A DNA stretch of 64,000 bases from contig NZ_FMYL01000008.1 of NCBI RefSeq assembly GCF_900096955.1, positions 1-64,000 of the forward strand. Reading direction: 5' to 3'. Below are positions 46,000-56,736 of the stretch, one piece after another (position 1 is the stretch's first letter; every line of letters begins with the position of its first letter). Position numbers and translations under genes: made by a program. A model generated the notes under the pieces. It was given only the letters and a program-made list of their open reading frames with translations, had not been told where the DNA came from and did not search any database. The stretch is from Acinetobacter boissieri (lineage in GTDB: Bacteria > Pseudomonadota > Gammaproteobacteria > Pseudomonadales > Moraxellaceae).

Positions 46000-46836
46000 T
46001 TAACTAATACGGCGTTTTAAACCAGTGATTTGTAAAACACGTGTCGAAATCTCTTCAATTGACATTTCAGATACATTTAAAAATGGAATTCCTTCAGAAA
46101 TATAAATCCCCTCAATAGCCCGGAGCTCCATTTGACACTGGCTATAACTGGCATAACGACTTCCCGCTTTACGTTCAGTACGAATCGCGACTAAACGGTC
46201 TGCATCTATCATTAAACCAAACAATTTAGCTTTATGCTCACGTAATACTTTAGGCAAACGATTGTCATCGAGATCTTCTTCTGTGAGTGGATAGTTTGCT
46301 ACCCGTATGCCAAACTGTAATGACAAATAGATTGCTGTTGGCGTTTTTCCTGAGCGAGATACACCAATTAAAATAATATCTGCTTTATCGTAATGTCGAG
46401 TACGTGCACCATCATCATTGTCTAAAGCAAAATGTACCGCATCAATGCGTGCCTTATAATACTCAGAGTCAATCACAGCATGTGTCTGCCCAATTAAACT
46501 GGTCGGTGCTGTTTTTAACTCTTGCTCAAGTTTACTAATCATGCCTTCAAAAACATCTAAGTTTACTGCATTGGCTGTATTAATAATTTCCCTCACATGT
46601 GGATTAACCAACGTATCAAAGACCAGTGGCAACTCCCCTTCTACTTGCTGACACGCATTGATTTCCTGCACGACTTTTAAAGCATCTTCTTCAGATGAAA
46701 TATAAGGAATAATATGTACATTAAATTTTACGTTTGGAAACTGAGCCAACAACGAATGGCCTAAAGTTTCAGCAGTAATTGCCGTCCCATCAGAAATAAA
46801 AAACACACTTCTTTCAATTTGTTGACTTTCGGGCAT
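46000..46836 (-). CDS. ppsR: PEP synthase regulatory protein (PSRP)
   Basis: 278 residues, DUF299 family. Bifunctional ADP-dependent kinase / phosphate-dependent phosphorylase that switches PEP synthase off and on at a threonine. Motifs: 'SVFFISDGTAITAETLGHSL', P-loop 'IILIGVSRSGKTPTAIYLSL' (about 151-170), 'ANYPLTEEDLDDNRLPKVL' and 'YASYSQCQMELRAIEGIY'. Divergent from its target gene ppsA, with 156 bp between. Confidence 0.95.
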   Translation of the reverse strand: MPESQQIERSVFFISDGTAITAETLGHSLLAQFPNVKFNVHIIPYISSEEDALKVVQEINACQQVEGELPLVFDTLVNPHVREIINTANAVNLDVFEGMISKLEQELKTAPTSLIGQTHAVIDSEYYKARIDAVHFALDNDDGARTRHYDKADIILIGVSRSGKTPTAIYLSLQFGIRVANYPLTEEDLDDNRLPKVLREHKAKLFGLMIDADRLVAIRTERKAGSRYASYSQCQMELRAIEGIYISEGIPFLNVSEMSIEEISTRVLQITGLKRRIS

Positions 46837-46992
46837 GAAAAACTCCTCAAATATTTGTCATAGTCGGCTATATTCTTTATAGTAAGCCCCATCTGATATA
46901 AGTATGTATGGCTTGAAGTCAAAAAGCCAAAAAACTTTACTCTATGAGATACTAGCGAACAAATAATATACTGAAAAAGTGGAGAAGCTACT

Positions 46993-49371
46993 TTGGAATC
47001 GCACGTAATTGGTCTAGAAAAATTAGGAAAGCATGATGTTGAACTCGTGGGTGGGAAAAACTCATCTTTGGGGGAAATGATTAGTCATCTTTCTACTGCA
47101 GGTGTATCTGTGCCGGGTGGTTTTGCAACCACGGCAGCAGCATATCGTGAGTTTCTTGAGCAAAGTGGCCTTAACTCAAAAATTCAAGCAGCTCTAGACA
47201 CACTAGACGTTGATGATATTCAAGCACTGACTCAAACAGGTGCAAAAATCCGCCAATGGATTATTGAAACCCCACTGACAGAAGCACTTGAAAAAAGCGT
47301 TCGAGAAGCATTTAGTACGCTTGCAAGCGGTAATGCAGACATTGCTGTGGCAGTGCGTTCATCTGCAACTGCTGAAGACTTACCTGATGCCTCTTTTGCA
47401 GGACAGCAAGAAACTTTCCTGAACATTCGTGGCATAGACAATGTACTGATTGCCATTAAAGAAGTGTTTGCATCACTGTTTAATGACCGTGCGATTTCAT
47501 ACCGTGTTCATCAAGGGTTTGATCATAAGCTTGTCGCATTATCAGCGGGCATTCAACGCATGGTGCGCTCTGAAACAGGTGCAGCGGGTGTCATGTTCAC
47601 CCTAGATACAGAATCAGGCTTCCGTGATGTGGTATTTATTACCTCATCTTATGGTTTAGGTGAAATGGTTGTACAAGGTGCAGTCAACCCAGACGAATTT
47701 TACCTTTCTAAGCCATTACTTACAGCAAAAAAACATGCTGTGGTACGCCGTAACTTAGGTTCAAAACACCAAAAAATGATCTACGGTGAAGAAGCATCTG
47801 CGGGTAAATCTGTATCTATTGTTGAAGTTGAAAAGCCTCAACGCCAACAATTCTCTCTAACAGATGAAGAATTACATGAGCTTGCTAAGCAAGCCATGAT
47901 TATCGAACAACACTACGGTGCACCAATGGACATCGAGTGGGCGAAAGATGGCGATGATGGCCGTTTATATATTGTTCAAGCACGTCCAGAAACCGTTAAA
48001 AGCCGTCAAAATGTCAGTACGATGGAGCGCTATCTTCTTAAAGAAAAAGGCGCTGTACTTGCAGAAGGCCGTTCAATTGGTCAACGTATTGGTGCTGGTA
48101 AAGTTCGCATTGTCACATCTATTGATGAAATGGATAAAGTACAAAACGGTGATGTACTCGTTTCAGACATGACCGACCCAGACTGGGAACCTGTCATGAA
48201 ACGCGCTTCTGCGATTATTACTAACCGTGGTGGCCGTACCTGTCACGCAGCAATTATTGCCCGTGAACTTGGTGTGCCCGCAATCGTAGGTTGTGGTAAT
48301 GCAACAGAACTTCTAAGCGAAGACCAAGATGTAACTGTTTCTTGTGCTGAGGGTGATACTGGCTTCATTTACGAAGGCCAACTGAATTTTGAAATTCAAC
48401 GCAATACCATTGATTCAATGCCACCACTGCCATTTAAAGTAATGATGAACGTGGGTAACCCAGACCGCGCGTTTGACTTTGCTCAAATTCCAAATGCCGG
48501 TATTGGTCTAGCGCGTTTAGAGTTTATTATTAACCGCATGATTGGTGTGCATCCAAAAGCGCTACTTAACCTAGAAAGCTTACCTAGAGAGCTTAAATCA
48601 ACGATCTCTACGCGTATTGCAGGCTATGGCTCGGCAGTAGACTTCTATGTTGAAAAACTTGTAGAAGGAATCGCAACACTGGCATCGGCTTTTCATGACA
48701 AACCAGTTATTGTACGTATGTCTGACTTCAAATCAAATGAGTATGCTAACCTGATTGGCGGTAAACTCTATGAACCTGAAGAAGAAAACCCAATGCTTGG
48801 CTTCCGTGGTGCAAGCCGTTACGTTTCTGAAAATTTCCGTGATTGTTTCGAACTCGAATGTCGTGCACTAAAAAAAGCACGTGACGAAATGGGTTTGACT
48901 AATATTCAAATCATGATTCCGTTTGTACGTACAGTCAATGAAGCAAAACGAGTAATTGAACTTCTAGCTGAAAATGGCTTACATCGTGGCGAAAATGGTC
49001 TTAAAGTCATTATGATGTGTGAACTACCAACCAATGCTTTACTTGCAGATCAGTTTTTAGAACATTTCGATGGTTTCTCTATCGGTTCAAACGACTTAAC
49101 ACAGCTGACGTTAGGCCTAGACCGCGACTCAGGCATTGTTTCACAATTATTTGATGAACGAGATGCTGCTGTTAAAGTATTGCTCTCTATGGCCATTAAA
49201 GCCTGTAAAAAAGCTGGAAAATATGTGGGTATTTGTGGTCAAGGTCCATCAGACCACCCAGATCTTGCTTATTGGCTTATGGAACAAGGCATTGAATCTG
49301 TGTCACTTAACCCAGACTCAGTGTTAGATACGTGGTTCTTCCTTGCAAAGCAAGACAGTAAATCACTTTAA
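46993..49371 (+). CDS. ppsA: Phosphoenolpyruvate synthase
   Basis: 792 residues. Turns pyruvate plus ATP to PEP, AMP and phosphate. Starts at a TTG (46993) with GGAG 8 bases before it; the next in-frame Met is 28 residues in, past conserved sequence, so TTG is the credible start. ATP-grasp domain ('[12 protein letters not shown]', '[20 protein letters not shown]'), swivel domain with the phosphohistidine in '[20 protein letters not shown]' (His about 417), PEP-binding barrel with '[17 protein letters not shown]' and '[11 protein letters not shown]'. The threonine PSRP site is just before that histidine (GRTCH). Confidence 0.97.
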   Translation: MESHVIGLEKLGKHDVELVGGKNSSLGEMISHLSTAGVSVPGGFATTAAAYREFLEQSGLNSKIQAALDTLDVDDIQALTQTGAKIRQWIIETPLTEALEKSVREAFSTLASGNADIAVAVRSSATAEDLPDASFAGQQETFLNIRGIDNVLIAIKEVFASLFNDRAISYRVHQGFDHKLVALSAGIQRMVRSETGAAGVMFTLDTESGFRDVVFITSSYGLGEMVVQGAVNPDEFYLSKPLLTAKKHAVVRRNLGSKHQKMIYGEEASAGKSVSIVEVEKPQRQQFSLTDEELHELAKQAMIIEQHYGAPMDIEWAKDGDDGRLYIVQARPETVKSRQNVSTMERYLLKEKGAVLAEGRSIGQRIGAGKVRIVTSIDEMDKVQNGDVLVSDMTDPDWEPVMKRASAIITNRGGRTCHAAIIARELGVPAIVGCGNATELLSEDQDVTVSCAEGDTGFIYEGQLNFEIQRNTIDSMPPLPFKVMMNVGNPDRAFDFAQIPNAGIGLARLEFIINRMIGVHPKALLNLESLPRELKSTISTRIAGYGSAVDFYVEKLVEGIATLASAFHDKPVIVRMSDFKSNEYANLIGGKLYEPEEENPMLGFRGASRYVSENFRDCFELECRALKKARDEMGLTNIQIMIPFVRTVNEAKRVIELLAENGLHRGENGLKVIMMCELPTNALLADQFLEHFDGFSIGSNDLTQLTLGLDRDSGIVSQLFDERDAAVKVLLSMAIKACKKAGKYVGICGQGPSDHPDLAYWLMEQGIESVSLNPDSVLDTWFFLAKQDSKSL

Positions 49372-49390
49372 GTTATCTTAAAAACGTGTT

Positions 49391-49418
49391 AAAAAAGACC
49401 CTTTCAAGGGTCTTTTTT
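49391..49418 (+). terminator. Terminator of ppsA
   Basis: 13-bp perfect stem AAAAAAGACCCTT / AAGGGTCTTTTTT, 2-base nominal loop, 19 bp after the ppsA stop. Confidence 0.88.
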
Positions 49419-49435
49419 AATGAGATTATAGTTTT

Positions 49436-50158
49436 ATGCAAATTTATTTGGCTCGAAATAGTCAGCAAGCTGGACCATACTCCCTAGAGCAAATTAATCA
49501 AATGCTGCAAGATCAGCAAATTTTACTCACTGATTTAGCATGGCACCAAGGTATGACTGAATGGAAAGCTCTCGGAGAACTTACCCGTGGGCAATCACAG
49601 TACCAACCTGAAGGCTACCAATACAGCTATACACAACCCGCTCAAAAACAACAATCAACCCAAAGCACAGCATCTGAACTGGCGAGTATTTCATCTCGTG
49701 CACTTGCTAAAGTTATAGATTTAACGTTTTGGTTTGTGACCGCGACCATTCCTTATTTTTTTCTTAGTACTGAAAGTCTCAAGAAAATAGAAACGCTCAA
49801 TGGTAACTTTAGCAAGGCAGCTCAAGATCAAATTATGCAACTAATACCAAACCAAGCTTGGTTTGCTATGCTAATTTATATTGTTATTATGTTGACTATT
49901 CAAGCATTCTTACTCAATAAATATGGTCAAAGTATTGGAAAGCTCATCACAAAAATTAAAATTGTTGACCAAATAAATGAAGCCAAAGTGCCCCTTACTC
50001 GTATCTTTCTGATACGTAGTGTGTTTTTTATTATATTTAACATTATTTCTATCCCATTAATGAGTATTATTGACTACGCTTTCGGACTTGGTAAGAATAG
50101 ACAAACCTTGCATGACCGTATAGCAAAAACCAAAGTGATAAAAATGAACAAAAAATAA
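49436..50158 (+). CDS. RDD-family membrane protein with GYF-like N-terminus
   Basis: 240 residues. Residues 1-50 are a GYF_2 domain ('ARNSQQAGPYSLEQINQML', 'LAWHQGMTEWKALGEL'); 55-80 a Gln/Ser/Thr linker; 88-235 the RDD domain with transmembrane helices at about 95-112, 145-165, 195-215 and the family's 'AKVIDLTFWFV' (Arg-Asp motif in the first helix, RALAKVID) and 'GQSIGKLITKIKIVD'. Membrane protein of unknown role; the GYF part may bind proline-rich peptides. Confidence 0.85.
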   Translation: MQIYLARNSQQAGPYSLEQINQMLQDQQILLTDLAWHQGMTEWKALGELTRGQSQYQPEGYQYSYTQPAQKQQSTQSTASELASISSRALAKVIDLTFWFVTATIPYFFLSTESLKKIETLNGNFSKAAQDQIMQLIPNQAWFAMLIYIVIMLTIQAFLLNKYGQSIGKLITKIKIVDQINEAKVPLTRIFLIRSVFFIIFNIISIPLMSIIDYAFGLGKNRQTLHDRIAKTKVIKMNKK

Positions 50159-50234
50159 ACAAAGAAACCACCCTATAAAAAAACTAAAAAAAACATTAGC
50201 TCACTACTATATATACATATATACATACACTTAG

Positions 50235-50392
50235 TTTAAATCCAACCTAAACTGTTGGATTTAAAACTGCTAATTTTCAAGCCTCTAAATGTAGCGTAGT
50301 TTATTAATATGAGGCATAATGCCCTATAAAGTAGCGGTGTAATAAACTTTAAATACTTAATGATAAAGTTACCGTCACTGTAATCGCTATCC
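50235..50392. promoter_or_regulatory. cyo upstream region with strong dyads
   Basis: A perfect 12-bp dyad TTTAAATCCAAC / GTTGGATTTAAA with 7-base loop at 50235-50265 may end the RDD transcript. Further down, GCCTC/GAGGC (50281-50285, 50311-50315) and nested AACTTTA/TAAAGTT (50345-50351, 50364-50370) lie in what should be the cyoA leader. I cannot place the promoter. Confidence 0.45.
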
Positions 50393-50439
50393 CATAGTTA
50401 TAATCCATATACATGGGCTCTCTTCACCGAGGTTGTAAA

Positions 50440-51480
50440 ATGAGACAAACAATATTAGCTGTATTGTCTTTATCTGTGATTTCTGCACTTCTCAGTGGGT
50501 GTGGTGGTGATTTAGTACTTCTAAACTCAAAAGGTCCAGTTGCAGCAGGCCAAAGTGGCTTAATGATGACTGCAATTTACCTTATGCTATTGGTGGTTAT
50601 TCCATCAATTATTATGGCTCTTTGGTTTGGTTGGAAATATCGCGCGTCAAATAAAGATGCAGACTATAAACCAACATGGGCACACTCAACTGCGATTGAA
50701 ATCGTTGTATGGGGCGTTCCTATTATTATTATCGCTATATTGGCGTGGATGGCATGGTGGGGTTCTCACCAATACGATCCATATAAACCACTTGATGCAG
50801 AATCTGATAAGAAACCTGTAGATGTACAAGTGATCGCAGAGCCATTTAAATGGGTATTTGTTTATCCAGAGCAAAAAATTGCTACGGTGAACGAACTTCG
50901 TATCCCTGAGCAAACTCCGGTACACTTCCATATTACCTCTGACTTTACAATGACGTCTTTCTTCATTCCACAGTTAGCAGGTCAAATCTATGCAATGGCA
51001 GGTATGCAGACCCACCTACACGTTCTTGCAAATGAAGTGGGCATATTCCGTGGTTTTGCGTCAAATTATAATGGTTTTGGTTTCTCACAAATGCATTTTA
51101 AAGCACATAGCTTAACTGAAGCCGACTTTAAAAAATGGGTAAGTGACATTCAAGCCGGTAAAGGTAACGAAAACAATACTTCAGCTGAACAAAAAGGTAC
51201 TTTAGATTTTGCAACCTTACAATCGCTACGCGATGGTGAACGTTCTCACCACCAAATCGAAGCTATGTTAATGGATGCAAGAACACCTAAACAAAAAGAA
51301 ATTGCCGAAGAAGCTGAACGTATGGGCCCTTACCCTACGAAACCATATCCTGTGACATACTATTCTTCAGTTGAACCAGATTTATTTAAGAAAGTTATTA
51401 ATAAATATATGAGTAACTATCATGGTGCTCAAGGTTCTTCTCAAGCAAATATGCAACATGCAGCCTCTGCAGGAGAATAA
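50440..51480 (+). CDS. cyoA: Cytochrome bo3 ubiquinol oxidase subunit II
   Basis: 346 residues from the ATG at 50440 with GAGG 7 bases upstream. Lipoprotein signal with LLSGC, two transmembrane helices (about 35-60 and 75-100), then the cupredoxin domain ('VFVYPEQKIATVNELRIPEQ', 'TSFFIPQLAGQIYAMAGMQT') without the CuA cysteines, as expected for a quinol oxidase. First gene of cyoABCDE; cyoB starts 3 bp after its stop. Confidence 0.95.
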   Translation: MRQTILAVLSLSVISALLSGCGGDLVLLNSKGPVAAGQSGLMMTAIYLMLLVVIPSIIMALWFGWKYRASNKDADYKPTWAHSTAIEIVVWGVPIIIIAILAWMAWWGSHQYDPYKPLDAESDKKPVDVQVIAEPFKWVFVYPEQKIATVNELRIPEQTPVHFHITSDFTMTSFFIPQLAGQIYAMAGMQTHLHVLANEVGIFRGFASNYNGFGFSQMHFKAHSLTEADFKKWVSDIQAGKGNENNTSAEQKGTLDFATLQSLRDGERSHHQIEAMLMDARTPKQKEIAEEAERMGPYPTKPYPVTYYSSVEPDLFKKVINKYMSNYHGAQGSSQANMQHAASAGE

Positions 51481-51483
51481 AAC

Positions 51484-53478
51484 ATGGAGATGCTACTAGG
51501 TAAAATTGGATGGGGTGCCATTCCAAAAGAACCCATTGTAATTGTTACCGCAATCATTATGGCACTCGGTGCTATAGCTTTACTTGCAGGAATTACCTAC
51601 TTTAAAAAATGGGGATACCTGTGGAGAGAGTGGGCGACATCTGTAGACCATAAAAAAATTGGTATTATGTACATCATTGTATCTGTTGTCATGTTACTAC
51701 GTGGCTTTGCAGATGCGTTTATGATGCGCTTACAACTATTCCTTGCAGGCAGTGGTGGCACAGGCTACTTACACCCAGACCACTATGATCAGATTTTCAC
51801 TGCACACGGTGTGATCATGATCTTCTTCGTGGCAATGGGGCTAGTTGTTGGCTTAATGAATATTGTTGTACCACTACAAGTTGGTGCGCGTGACGTTGCT
51901 TTCCCAATTCTAAACCAATTTAGTTTTTGGGTATTTGCAGGTTCTGCAGGCCTTATCATGGCTTCACTTGTTTTAGGTGAATTCGGTGCAACAGGTTGGC
52001 TTGCTTATCCGCCACTATCAGGTATTCAATACTCACCGGGTGTGGGGGTCGACTATTGGATTTGGTCAATTCAAATTTCAGGTATAGGTACGCTACTTAC
52101 AGGGGTTAACTTCCTTGTAACAATTATAAAAATGCGCGCACCTGGCATGAAACTCATGGATATGCCAATTTTCACATGGACTGCACTATGTACATGTGTA
52201 CTGATTGTTGCAACATTCCCTGTACTTACTGCAACTGTGGCAATGCTCACACTTGACCGTTACTTTGACTTCCATTTCTTCACTAATGAGCTTGGCGGTA
52301 GTCCAATGCTTTATGTGAACTTGATTTGGACATGGGGACACCCAGAAGTATATATTCTCATATTACCTGTATTTGGTGTGTACTCTGAAATTGTTCCTAC
52401 TTTTGCACGTAAAGCATTGTTTGGCTATAAAACGATGGTCTATGCAACACTTGCAATTGCTGTACTGTCTTTAATTGTTTGGTTACACCACTTCTTTACC
52501 ATGGGTGCAGGTGCAAACGTCAATGCATTCTTTGGTATTATGACTATGGTGATTGCAATCCCAACAGGGGTTAAAATCTTCTCATGGTTATTTACGATGT
52601 ATAAAGGTCGTATTACCTTTACATCGCCAATGCTATGGACTTTAGGCTTCTTAGTCACTTTTGGTATTGGTGGTCTAACAGGTGTTCTGATGGCATTACC
52701 ACCAGCAGACTTCTTAGTACATAACTCATTATTCTTAATTGCTCACTTCCATAACGTAATTATTGGTGGTGTAGTATTTGGATTATTTGCAGGTATTATA
52801 TTTTGGTGGCCAAAAATGTTTGGCTGGAAACTTAATGAAGCATGGGGCAAAGCATCGTTTTGGTTCTGGTTCACTGGTTTCTACTTTGCATTTATGCCGC
52901 TCTATATTCTTGGTTTTATGGGAATGACACGCCGTCTAAGCACCTATGATAACCCTGAATGGACACCGTATCTTCAAGTTGCAATGATTGGTGCAGTACT
53001 TGTTGCTCTAGGTATTGCTTGTTTCATCATGCAAATCATTGTTGGTTACTTACAACGTAATGACAACATGGATTACACAGGTGATGCATGGCATGATGGG
53101 CGTACATTTGAATGGTCAACCTCATCACCAGCACCTTTTTATAACTTTGCACATCTTCCACAAGGCGAACACATCGATCGCTTCTGGTTAGATAAAGAAG
53201 ATGGTGTTGCCTATAATAGACCTGTAAAATATGAAGATATTCATATGCCTACAAACCGCTCTGCCGGCTTTATTATGGCAATATTAATCACTATTTTAGG
53301 TTTTGCACTAATCTGGCATATTTGGTGGCTTGTAATTGTTTCTTTCGTATCAACCATTATTACGTTAATTAACAGTAGTAATACCAAGAAAGTTGACTAT
53401 TATGTTCCTGCTGCTGAAGTTGAGCGTATAGAAAATGAACGCTTTGCCGTTTTAGAAAAACACTTGAAGAAGGACTAA
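51484..53478 (+). CDS. cyoB: Cytochrome bo3 ubiquinol oxidase subunit I
   Basis: 664 residues, about 15 transmembrane helices. Haem-copper oxidase catalytic subunit: first haem His in '[15 protein letters not shown]', CuB/Tyr motif '[20 protein letters not shown]', '[10 protein letters not shown]' (CuB His pair), '[12 protein letters not shown]' (haem His ligands). The Glu of the D-channel lies in the GHPEVY loop. Reduces oxygen to water with proton pumping. Confidence 0.97.
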   Translation: MEMLLGKIGWGAIPKEPIVIVTAIIMALGAIALLAGITYFKKWGYLWREWATSVDHKKIGIMYIIVSVVMLLRGFADAFMMRLQLFLAGSGGTGYLHPDHYDQIFTAHGVIMIFFVAMGLVVGLMNIVVPLQVGARDVAFPILNQFSFWVFAGSAGLIMASLVLGEFGATGWLAYPPLSGIQYSPGVGVDYWIWSIQISGIGTLLTGVNFLVTIIKMRAPGMKLMDMPIFTWTALCTCVLIVATFPVLTATVAMLTLDRYFDFHFFTNELGGSPMLYVNLIWTWGHPEVYILILPVFGVYSEIVPTFARKALFGYKTMVYATLAIAVLSLIVWLHHFFTMGAGANVNAFFGIMTMVIAIPTGVKIFSWLFTMYKGRITFTSPMLWTLGFLVTFGIGGLTGVLMALPPADFLVHNSLFLIAHFHNVIIGGVVFGLFAGIIFWWPKMFGWKLNEAWGKASFWFWFTGFYFAFMPLYILGFMGMTRRLSTYDNPEWTPYLQVAMIGAVLVALGIACFIMQIIVGYLQRNDNMDYTGDAWHDGRTFEWSTSSPAPFYNFAHLPQGEHIDRFWLDKEDGVAYNRPVKYEDIHMPTNRSAGFIMAILITILGFALIWHIWWLVIVSFVSTIITLINSSNTKKVDYYVPAAEVERIENERFAVLEKHLKKD

Positions 53479-53481
53479 GAC

Positions 53482-54102
53482 ATGGCTGAAGTACTTCATC
53501 ACGGAAACAATGCGCATGATGAACATCATCATGACGATACAGATATTACTGTATTTGGTTTCTGGACTTACTTGATGAGCGACCTTGTACTTTTTGGTAC
53601 AATGTTTATCGCTTACGTGGTTTTACAATCACATATTCCAGCTGGAACGCCAACGCCACACGAGTTATTCAGTGAATCTCTCAGCTTTGTATTGGTTGAA
53701 ACATTTGCCCTACTCATCTCATCAGTTACATTTGGTTTTGCCGTGCTTGCACGTTACAAAAACAATGTAAAAGGTGTTTTGACGTGGTTAATGATCACAT
53801 GCTTATTTGGTATGGCATTTATTGGGATGGAACTTTACGAATTTCATCACCTTGTAGAAGCTGGGCATGGACCAACGCATAGTGCTTTCTTATCTGCATT
53901 CTTTACGCTTGTGGGTACTCATGGTATTCACGTAACATCTGGTATTGTCTGGATGATTATTCTAATGCTGCAGATTAAGAAAAATGGTTTAACCTTGCCA
54001 AACACACGTCGTTTAGCTTGTTTAAGTCTTTTCTGGCACTTCCTAGATATTGTTTGGATCTGTGTATTTAGTGTTGTTTACTTAATGGGAGCTATCTCAT
54101 GA
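53482..54102 (+). CDS. cyoC: Cytochrome bo3 ubiquinol oxidase subunit III
   Basis: 206 residues, five transmembrane helices, His/Asp-rich start ([17 protein letters not shown]). '[20 protein letters not shown]' and '[13 protein letters not shown]' are standard for CyoC. 3 bp after cyoB; the last 4 bases overlap the cyoD start. Confidence 0.95.
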   Translation: MAEVLHHGNNAHDEHHHDDTDITVFGFWTYLMSDLVLFGTMFIAYVVLQSHIPAGTPTPHELFSESLSFVLVETFALLISSVTFGFAVLARYKNNVKGVLTWLMITCLFGMAFIGMELYEFHHLVEAGHGPTHSAFLSAFFTLVGTHGIHVTSGIVWMIILMLQIKKNGLTLPNTRRLACLSLFWHFLDIVWICVFSVVYLMGAIS

Positions 54103-54425
54103 GTCATGATAATCACGCGTCTGGTGCATCTCACGGCAGTATGAAGCAATACACTATTGGCTTTATTCTATCAATCATCTTAACGATCTTACCTTTTGGT
54201 ATGGTCATGTCGGGTGGTTTTAGCAGAACGCTTTTGCTTTCTGTTGTAGGGATCACAGCAATTATTCAAATTCTAGTTCAGTTAATATTCTTCTTACATA
54301 TGAATTCGTCAGAAGAACAACGCTGGAATGTAATTGCTTTTATTTATACCATCTTAACGATTGCAATTTTGCTAATCGGTTCAGTATGGGTAATGAACTA
54401 CCTTCACTACAACATGATGATCTAA
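54099..54425 (+). CDS. cyoD: Cytochrome bo3 ubiquinol oxidase subunit IV
   Basis: 108 residues with three transmembrane helices ('[20 protein letters not shown]', '[20 protein letters not shown]', '[20 protein letters not shown]'). Stop-start overlap ATGA with cyoC shows coupled translation. Small subunit aiding CuB-site assembly by family knowledge. Confidence 0.94.
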   Translation: MSHDNHASGASHGSMKQYTIGFILSIILTILPFGMVMSGGFSRTLLLSVVGITAIIQILVQLIFFLHMNSSEEQRWNVIAFIYTILTIAILLIGSVWVMNYLHYNMMI

Positions 54426-54435
54426 ACTGGTCATC

Positions 54436-55314
54436 ATGCTGAAAAAATATATAGTCCTGACCAAACCAGGGATTATCTTTGGTAACTTTGTTACTACCTT
54501 GGGTGGCTTCTTCTTAGCCGCTCAAGGAAATATAGATATCCTTCTCCTCTTAGTCACGCTCATTGGCACAAGTTTAGTTGTGGCATCGGGCTGTGTTATC
54601 AATAACTTTATCGATCAAGATATTGATCATAAAATGCAACGCACACAAAACCGTGCACTTGTCACAAAAAGCATTTCACCAGCTGCTGCGCTTATTTATG
54701 CCTTTATTTTGGGTATATGTGGCTTAAGCTTGTTATGGGTATTTACAAACCTATATGCATTTGGTGCAGCTGTACTTGGCTTTGTTGTTTACGTATTTTT
54801 CTATAGTCTGTGGTCCAAACGTACATCAATACACCAAACCATCATTGGTAGTGTTTCAGGGGCTTGCCCACCTGTTGTTGGGTATACTGCTGTGTCACAC
54901 TCATTTGATATTGCAGCACTTCTTGTTTTTCTTGCATATGGTTTGTGGCAAATGCCACACTCTTGGGGAATTGCAATTTACCGCTTTAATGATTACAAAA
55001 GTGCCAATATACCTATACTTCCCGTAGCACGCTCGATAAAACGTACAAAAATAGAAAGCTTTATTTACGTACTTTTATTTACAGCTGTACTCAATGGACT
55101 GTATTGCTTTAAATACACAAATATATTTTTCTTAATTACATTCAATGCACTATGTGCCTATTGGATCTACTTATCAATCATTGGTTTTAAAGCAGCAGAT
55201 GATCAACTATGGGCAAAACGTTACTTTCTTTATTCTGTAATTTTAATTACAGCACTAAGTATTAGTTTAAGTTTTAGCTATCAATCTCCTGCCCCCCAAC
55301 TGCCTTTGTTTTAA
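54436..55314 (+). CDS. cyoE: Protohaem IX farnesyltransferase (haem O synthase)
   Basis: 292 residues, UbiA-family prenyltransferase with nine helices. Asp-rich motif 'NNFIDQDIDHKMQRTQNRAL' (about 57-76) binds farnesyl diphosphate and Mg; second loop 'DDQLWAKRYF' region is shorter. Makes haem O for the oxidase encoded just before; 10 bp after cyoD. A strong stem terminator follows. Confidence 0.95.
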   Translation: MLKKYIVLTKPGIIFGNFVTTLGGFFLAAQGNIDILLLLVTLIGTSLVVASGCVINNFIDQDIDHKMQRTQNRALVTKSISPAAALIYAFILGICGLSLLWVFTNLYAFGAAVLGFVVYVFFYSLWSKRTSIHQTIIGSVSGACPPVVGYTAVSHSFDIAALLVFLAYGLWQMPHSWGIAIYRFNDYKSANIPILPVARSIKRTKIESFIYVLLFTAVLNGLYCFKYTNIFFLITFNALCAYWIYLSIIGFKAADDQLWAKRYFLYSVILITALSISLSFSYQSPAPQLPLF

Positions 55315-55322
55315 AGCAATCG

Positions 55323-55352
55323 AAAAATAGAGTGACTCAGCACTCTATTTTT
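55323..55352 (+). terminator. Terminator of the cyo operon
   Basis: 12-bp perfect stem AAAAATAGAGTG / CACTCTATTTTT, loop ACTCAG, 8 bp after the cyoE stop. Confidence 0.88.
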
Positions 55353-55373
55353 ATGCATTTGCGATCATAGCAC

Positions 55374-55402
55374 TTGAAAAATCACTTAAACTCCTTTACT
55401 AT
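55374..55402 (+). promoter_or_regulatory. Promoter of rpsF-rpsR-rplI
   Basis: -35 TTGAAA at 55374-55379, 17-bp spacer, -10 TACTAT at 55397-55402; start about 55409, giving an ~86-base leader. Confidence 0.7.
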
Positions 55403-55420
55403 CTCGCTTCGCTTAAGCGA

Positions 55421-55488
55421 CATACTCAAGAGTATGCCTCCTTGCTTCTAATAAATTAGAACTTAGAAGCTGTATAATCCGTAAGGAG
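55421..55488 (+). promoter_or_regulatory. Structured leader of the S6-S18 operon
   Basis: Two stems in the 5' UTR: CATACTC/GAGTATG (55421-55427, 55430-55436) and GCTTCTAA/TTAGAAGC (55444-55451, 55463-55470), then CCG at 55479-55481 and the AAGGAG ribosome site at 55483-55488. S6:S18 autoregulatory leaders are known in many bacteria and carry a conserved CCG; I cannot show this is that motif. Confidence 0.4.
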
Positions 55489-55494
55489 CTGACA

Positions 55495-55884
55495 ATGCGT
55501 CACTACGAAATCGTACTTCTGGTACATCCGGATCAAAGCGATCAAGTGGTAGGTATGGTGGAACGCTATATCTCTCACATTAAAGAAGCTGAAGGTCAAA
55601 TTCATCGTTTAGAAGATTGGGGCCGTCGCCAATTGGCATACCCAATCAATAAAATTCATAAAGCACACTACATTTTAATGAATGTTGAATGTGGTCAAGT
55701 AACGCTTGATGAATTAAACGAATTATTCCGTTACAACGATGCAATCATTCGTAATGTTGTGATTCGTCGTGATACTGCAATTACAGAAGAATCTTTACTT
55801 GCAAAGAGTGCTGAAGAAAAACGCGCGCGTAAAGCTCAGCGTGAAGAAGCACAACACTCAACTCAAGACTCTGCTGAAGCATAA
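55495..55884 (+). CDS. rpsF: 30S ribosomal protein bS6
   Basis: 129 residues. '[20 protein letters not shown]', '[20 protein letters not shown]', '[20 protein letters not shown]' and an acidic/Gln-rich tail. Sits in the 30S platform with S18. First gene of rpsF-rpsR-rplI with AAGGAG 6 bases before the ATG. Confidence 0.98.
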   Translation: MRHYEIVLLVHPDQSDQVVGMVERYISHIKEAEGQIHRLEDWGRRQLAYPINKIHKAHYILMNVECGQVTLDELNELFRYNDAIIRNVVIRRDTAITEESLLAKSAEEKRARKAQREEAQHSTQDSAEA

Positions 55885-55895
55885 GGAGAACACAC

Positions 55896-56123
55896 ATGGC
55901 ACGTTTTTACCGTCGTCGCAAGTTCTGTCGCTTCACAGCAGAGAAAGTTGCATACATCGACTATAAAGATATCGATACTCTAAAGCAGTATATCACTGAA
56001 AACGGCAAGATTGTTCCTAGCCGTATCACTGGTACAAAAGCACGCTATCAACGCCAACTTGCACTTGCAATTAAACAAGCTCGTTTCTTGGCTTTGATTC
56101 CGTACACTGACAACCATAAGTGA
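55896..56123 (+). CDS. rpsR: 30S ribosomal protein bS18
   Basis: 75 residues, '[20 protein letters not shown]', '[20 protein letters not shown]'. 11 bp after rpsF with AAGGAG upstream. Binds S6 as a heterodimer. The intergenic rnk-type priB gene found in enterobacteria is absent. Confidence 0.98.
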   Translation: MARFYRRRKFCRFTAEKVAYIDYKDIDTLKQYITENGKIVPSRITGTKARYQRQLALAIKQARFLALIPYTDNHK

Positions 56124-56131
56124 GGTGAGCT

Positions 56132-56578
56132 GTGGACGTTATCTTATTACAACGTATTAAAAACCTTGGTAAACTAGGCGATAAAATTTCAGTGAAAGCT
56201 GGTTATGGCCGTAACTACCTAATTCCTCAAGGTCAAGCAGTTGCTGCAACTGAAGCAAATACTGCTGCTTTTGAAGCACGTCGTGCTGAACTTGAAAAGC
56301 AAGAATCTGAAGTACTTGCAGCTGCTCAAGCACGTGCTGACCAATTAGACGAAGTAAATATCGTAATTACAGCGAAAGCTGGTGATGAAGGTAAACTCTT
56401 CGGCTCAATCGGTACACGTGATATTGCTGATGCATTAACAAGTGCTGGTTTAAATGTTGACCGTGCGGAAGTACGTTTACCAAATGGCGCACTTCGTCAT
56501 ACTGGTGAATTCAATATTGCTATTCAATTACATCATGATGTAACTGCAGACGTACTCGTAACTATTGTTTCTGAGTAA
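56132..56578 (+). CDS. rplI: 50S ribosomal protein bL9
   Basis: 148 residues. GTG start (GTGGACGTT) with GAGGTGAG upstream. N-domain '[20 protein letters not shown]', '[20 protein letters not shown]', long central helix, C-domain '[20 protein letters not shown]'. 8 bp after rpsR. Confidence 0.98.
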   Translation: MDVILLQRIKNLGKLGDKISVKAGYGRNYLIPQGQAVAATEANTAAFEARRAELEKQESEVLAAAQARADQLDEVNIVITAKAGDEGKLFGSIGTRDIADALTSAGLNVDRAEVRLPNGALRHTGEFNIAIQLHHDVTADVLVTIVSE

Positions 56579-56590
56579 GTTTTCAATATA

Positions 56591-56620
56591 AAAAAGAGCA
56601 TGCATCTGCATGCTCTTTTT
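56591..56620 (+). terminator. Terminator of rpsF-rpsR-rplI
   Basis: 14-bp perfect stem (AAAAAGAGCATGCA half), 2-base nominal loop TC, running into T8; 12 bp after the rplI stop. Confidence 0.9.
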
Positions 56621-56736
56621 TTTAATCTGTAAAAACCAGTTCAAATGCTAGTTTTTAATGTTGTAAAAATTTATACTTTTAATCCGCATTTTCATTTGCC
56701 TTTTATTCTAACGATCTGTCAGCACAAGGTTTCTTT

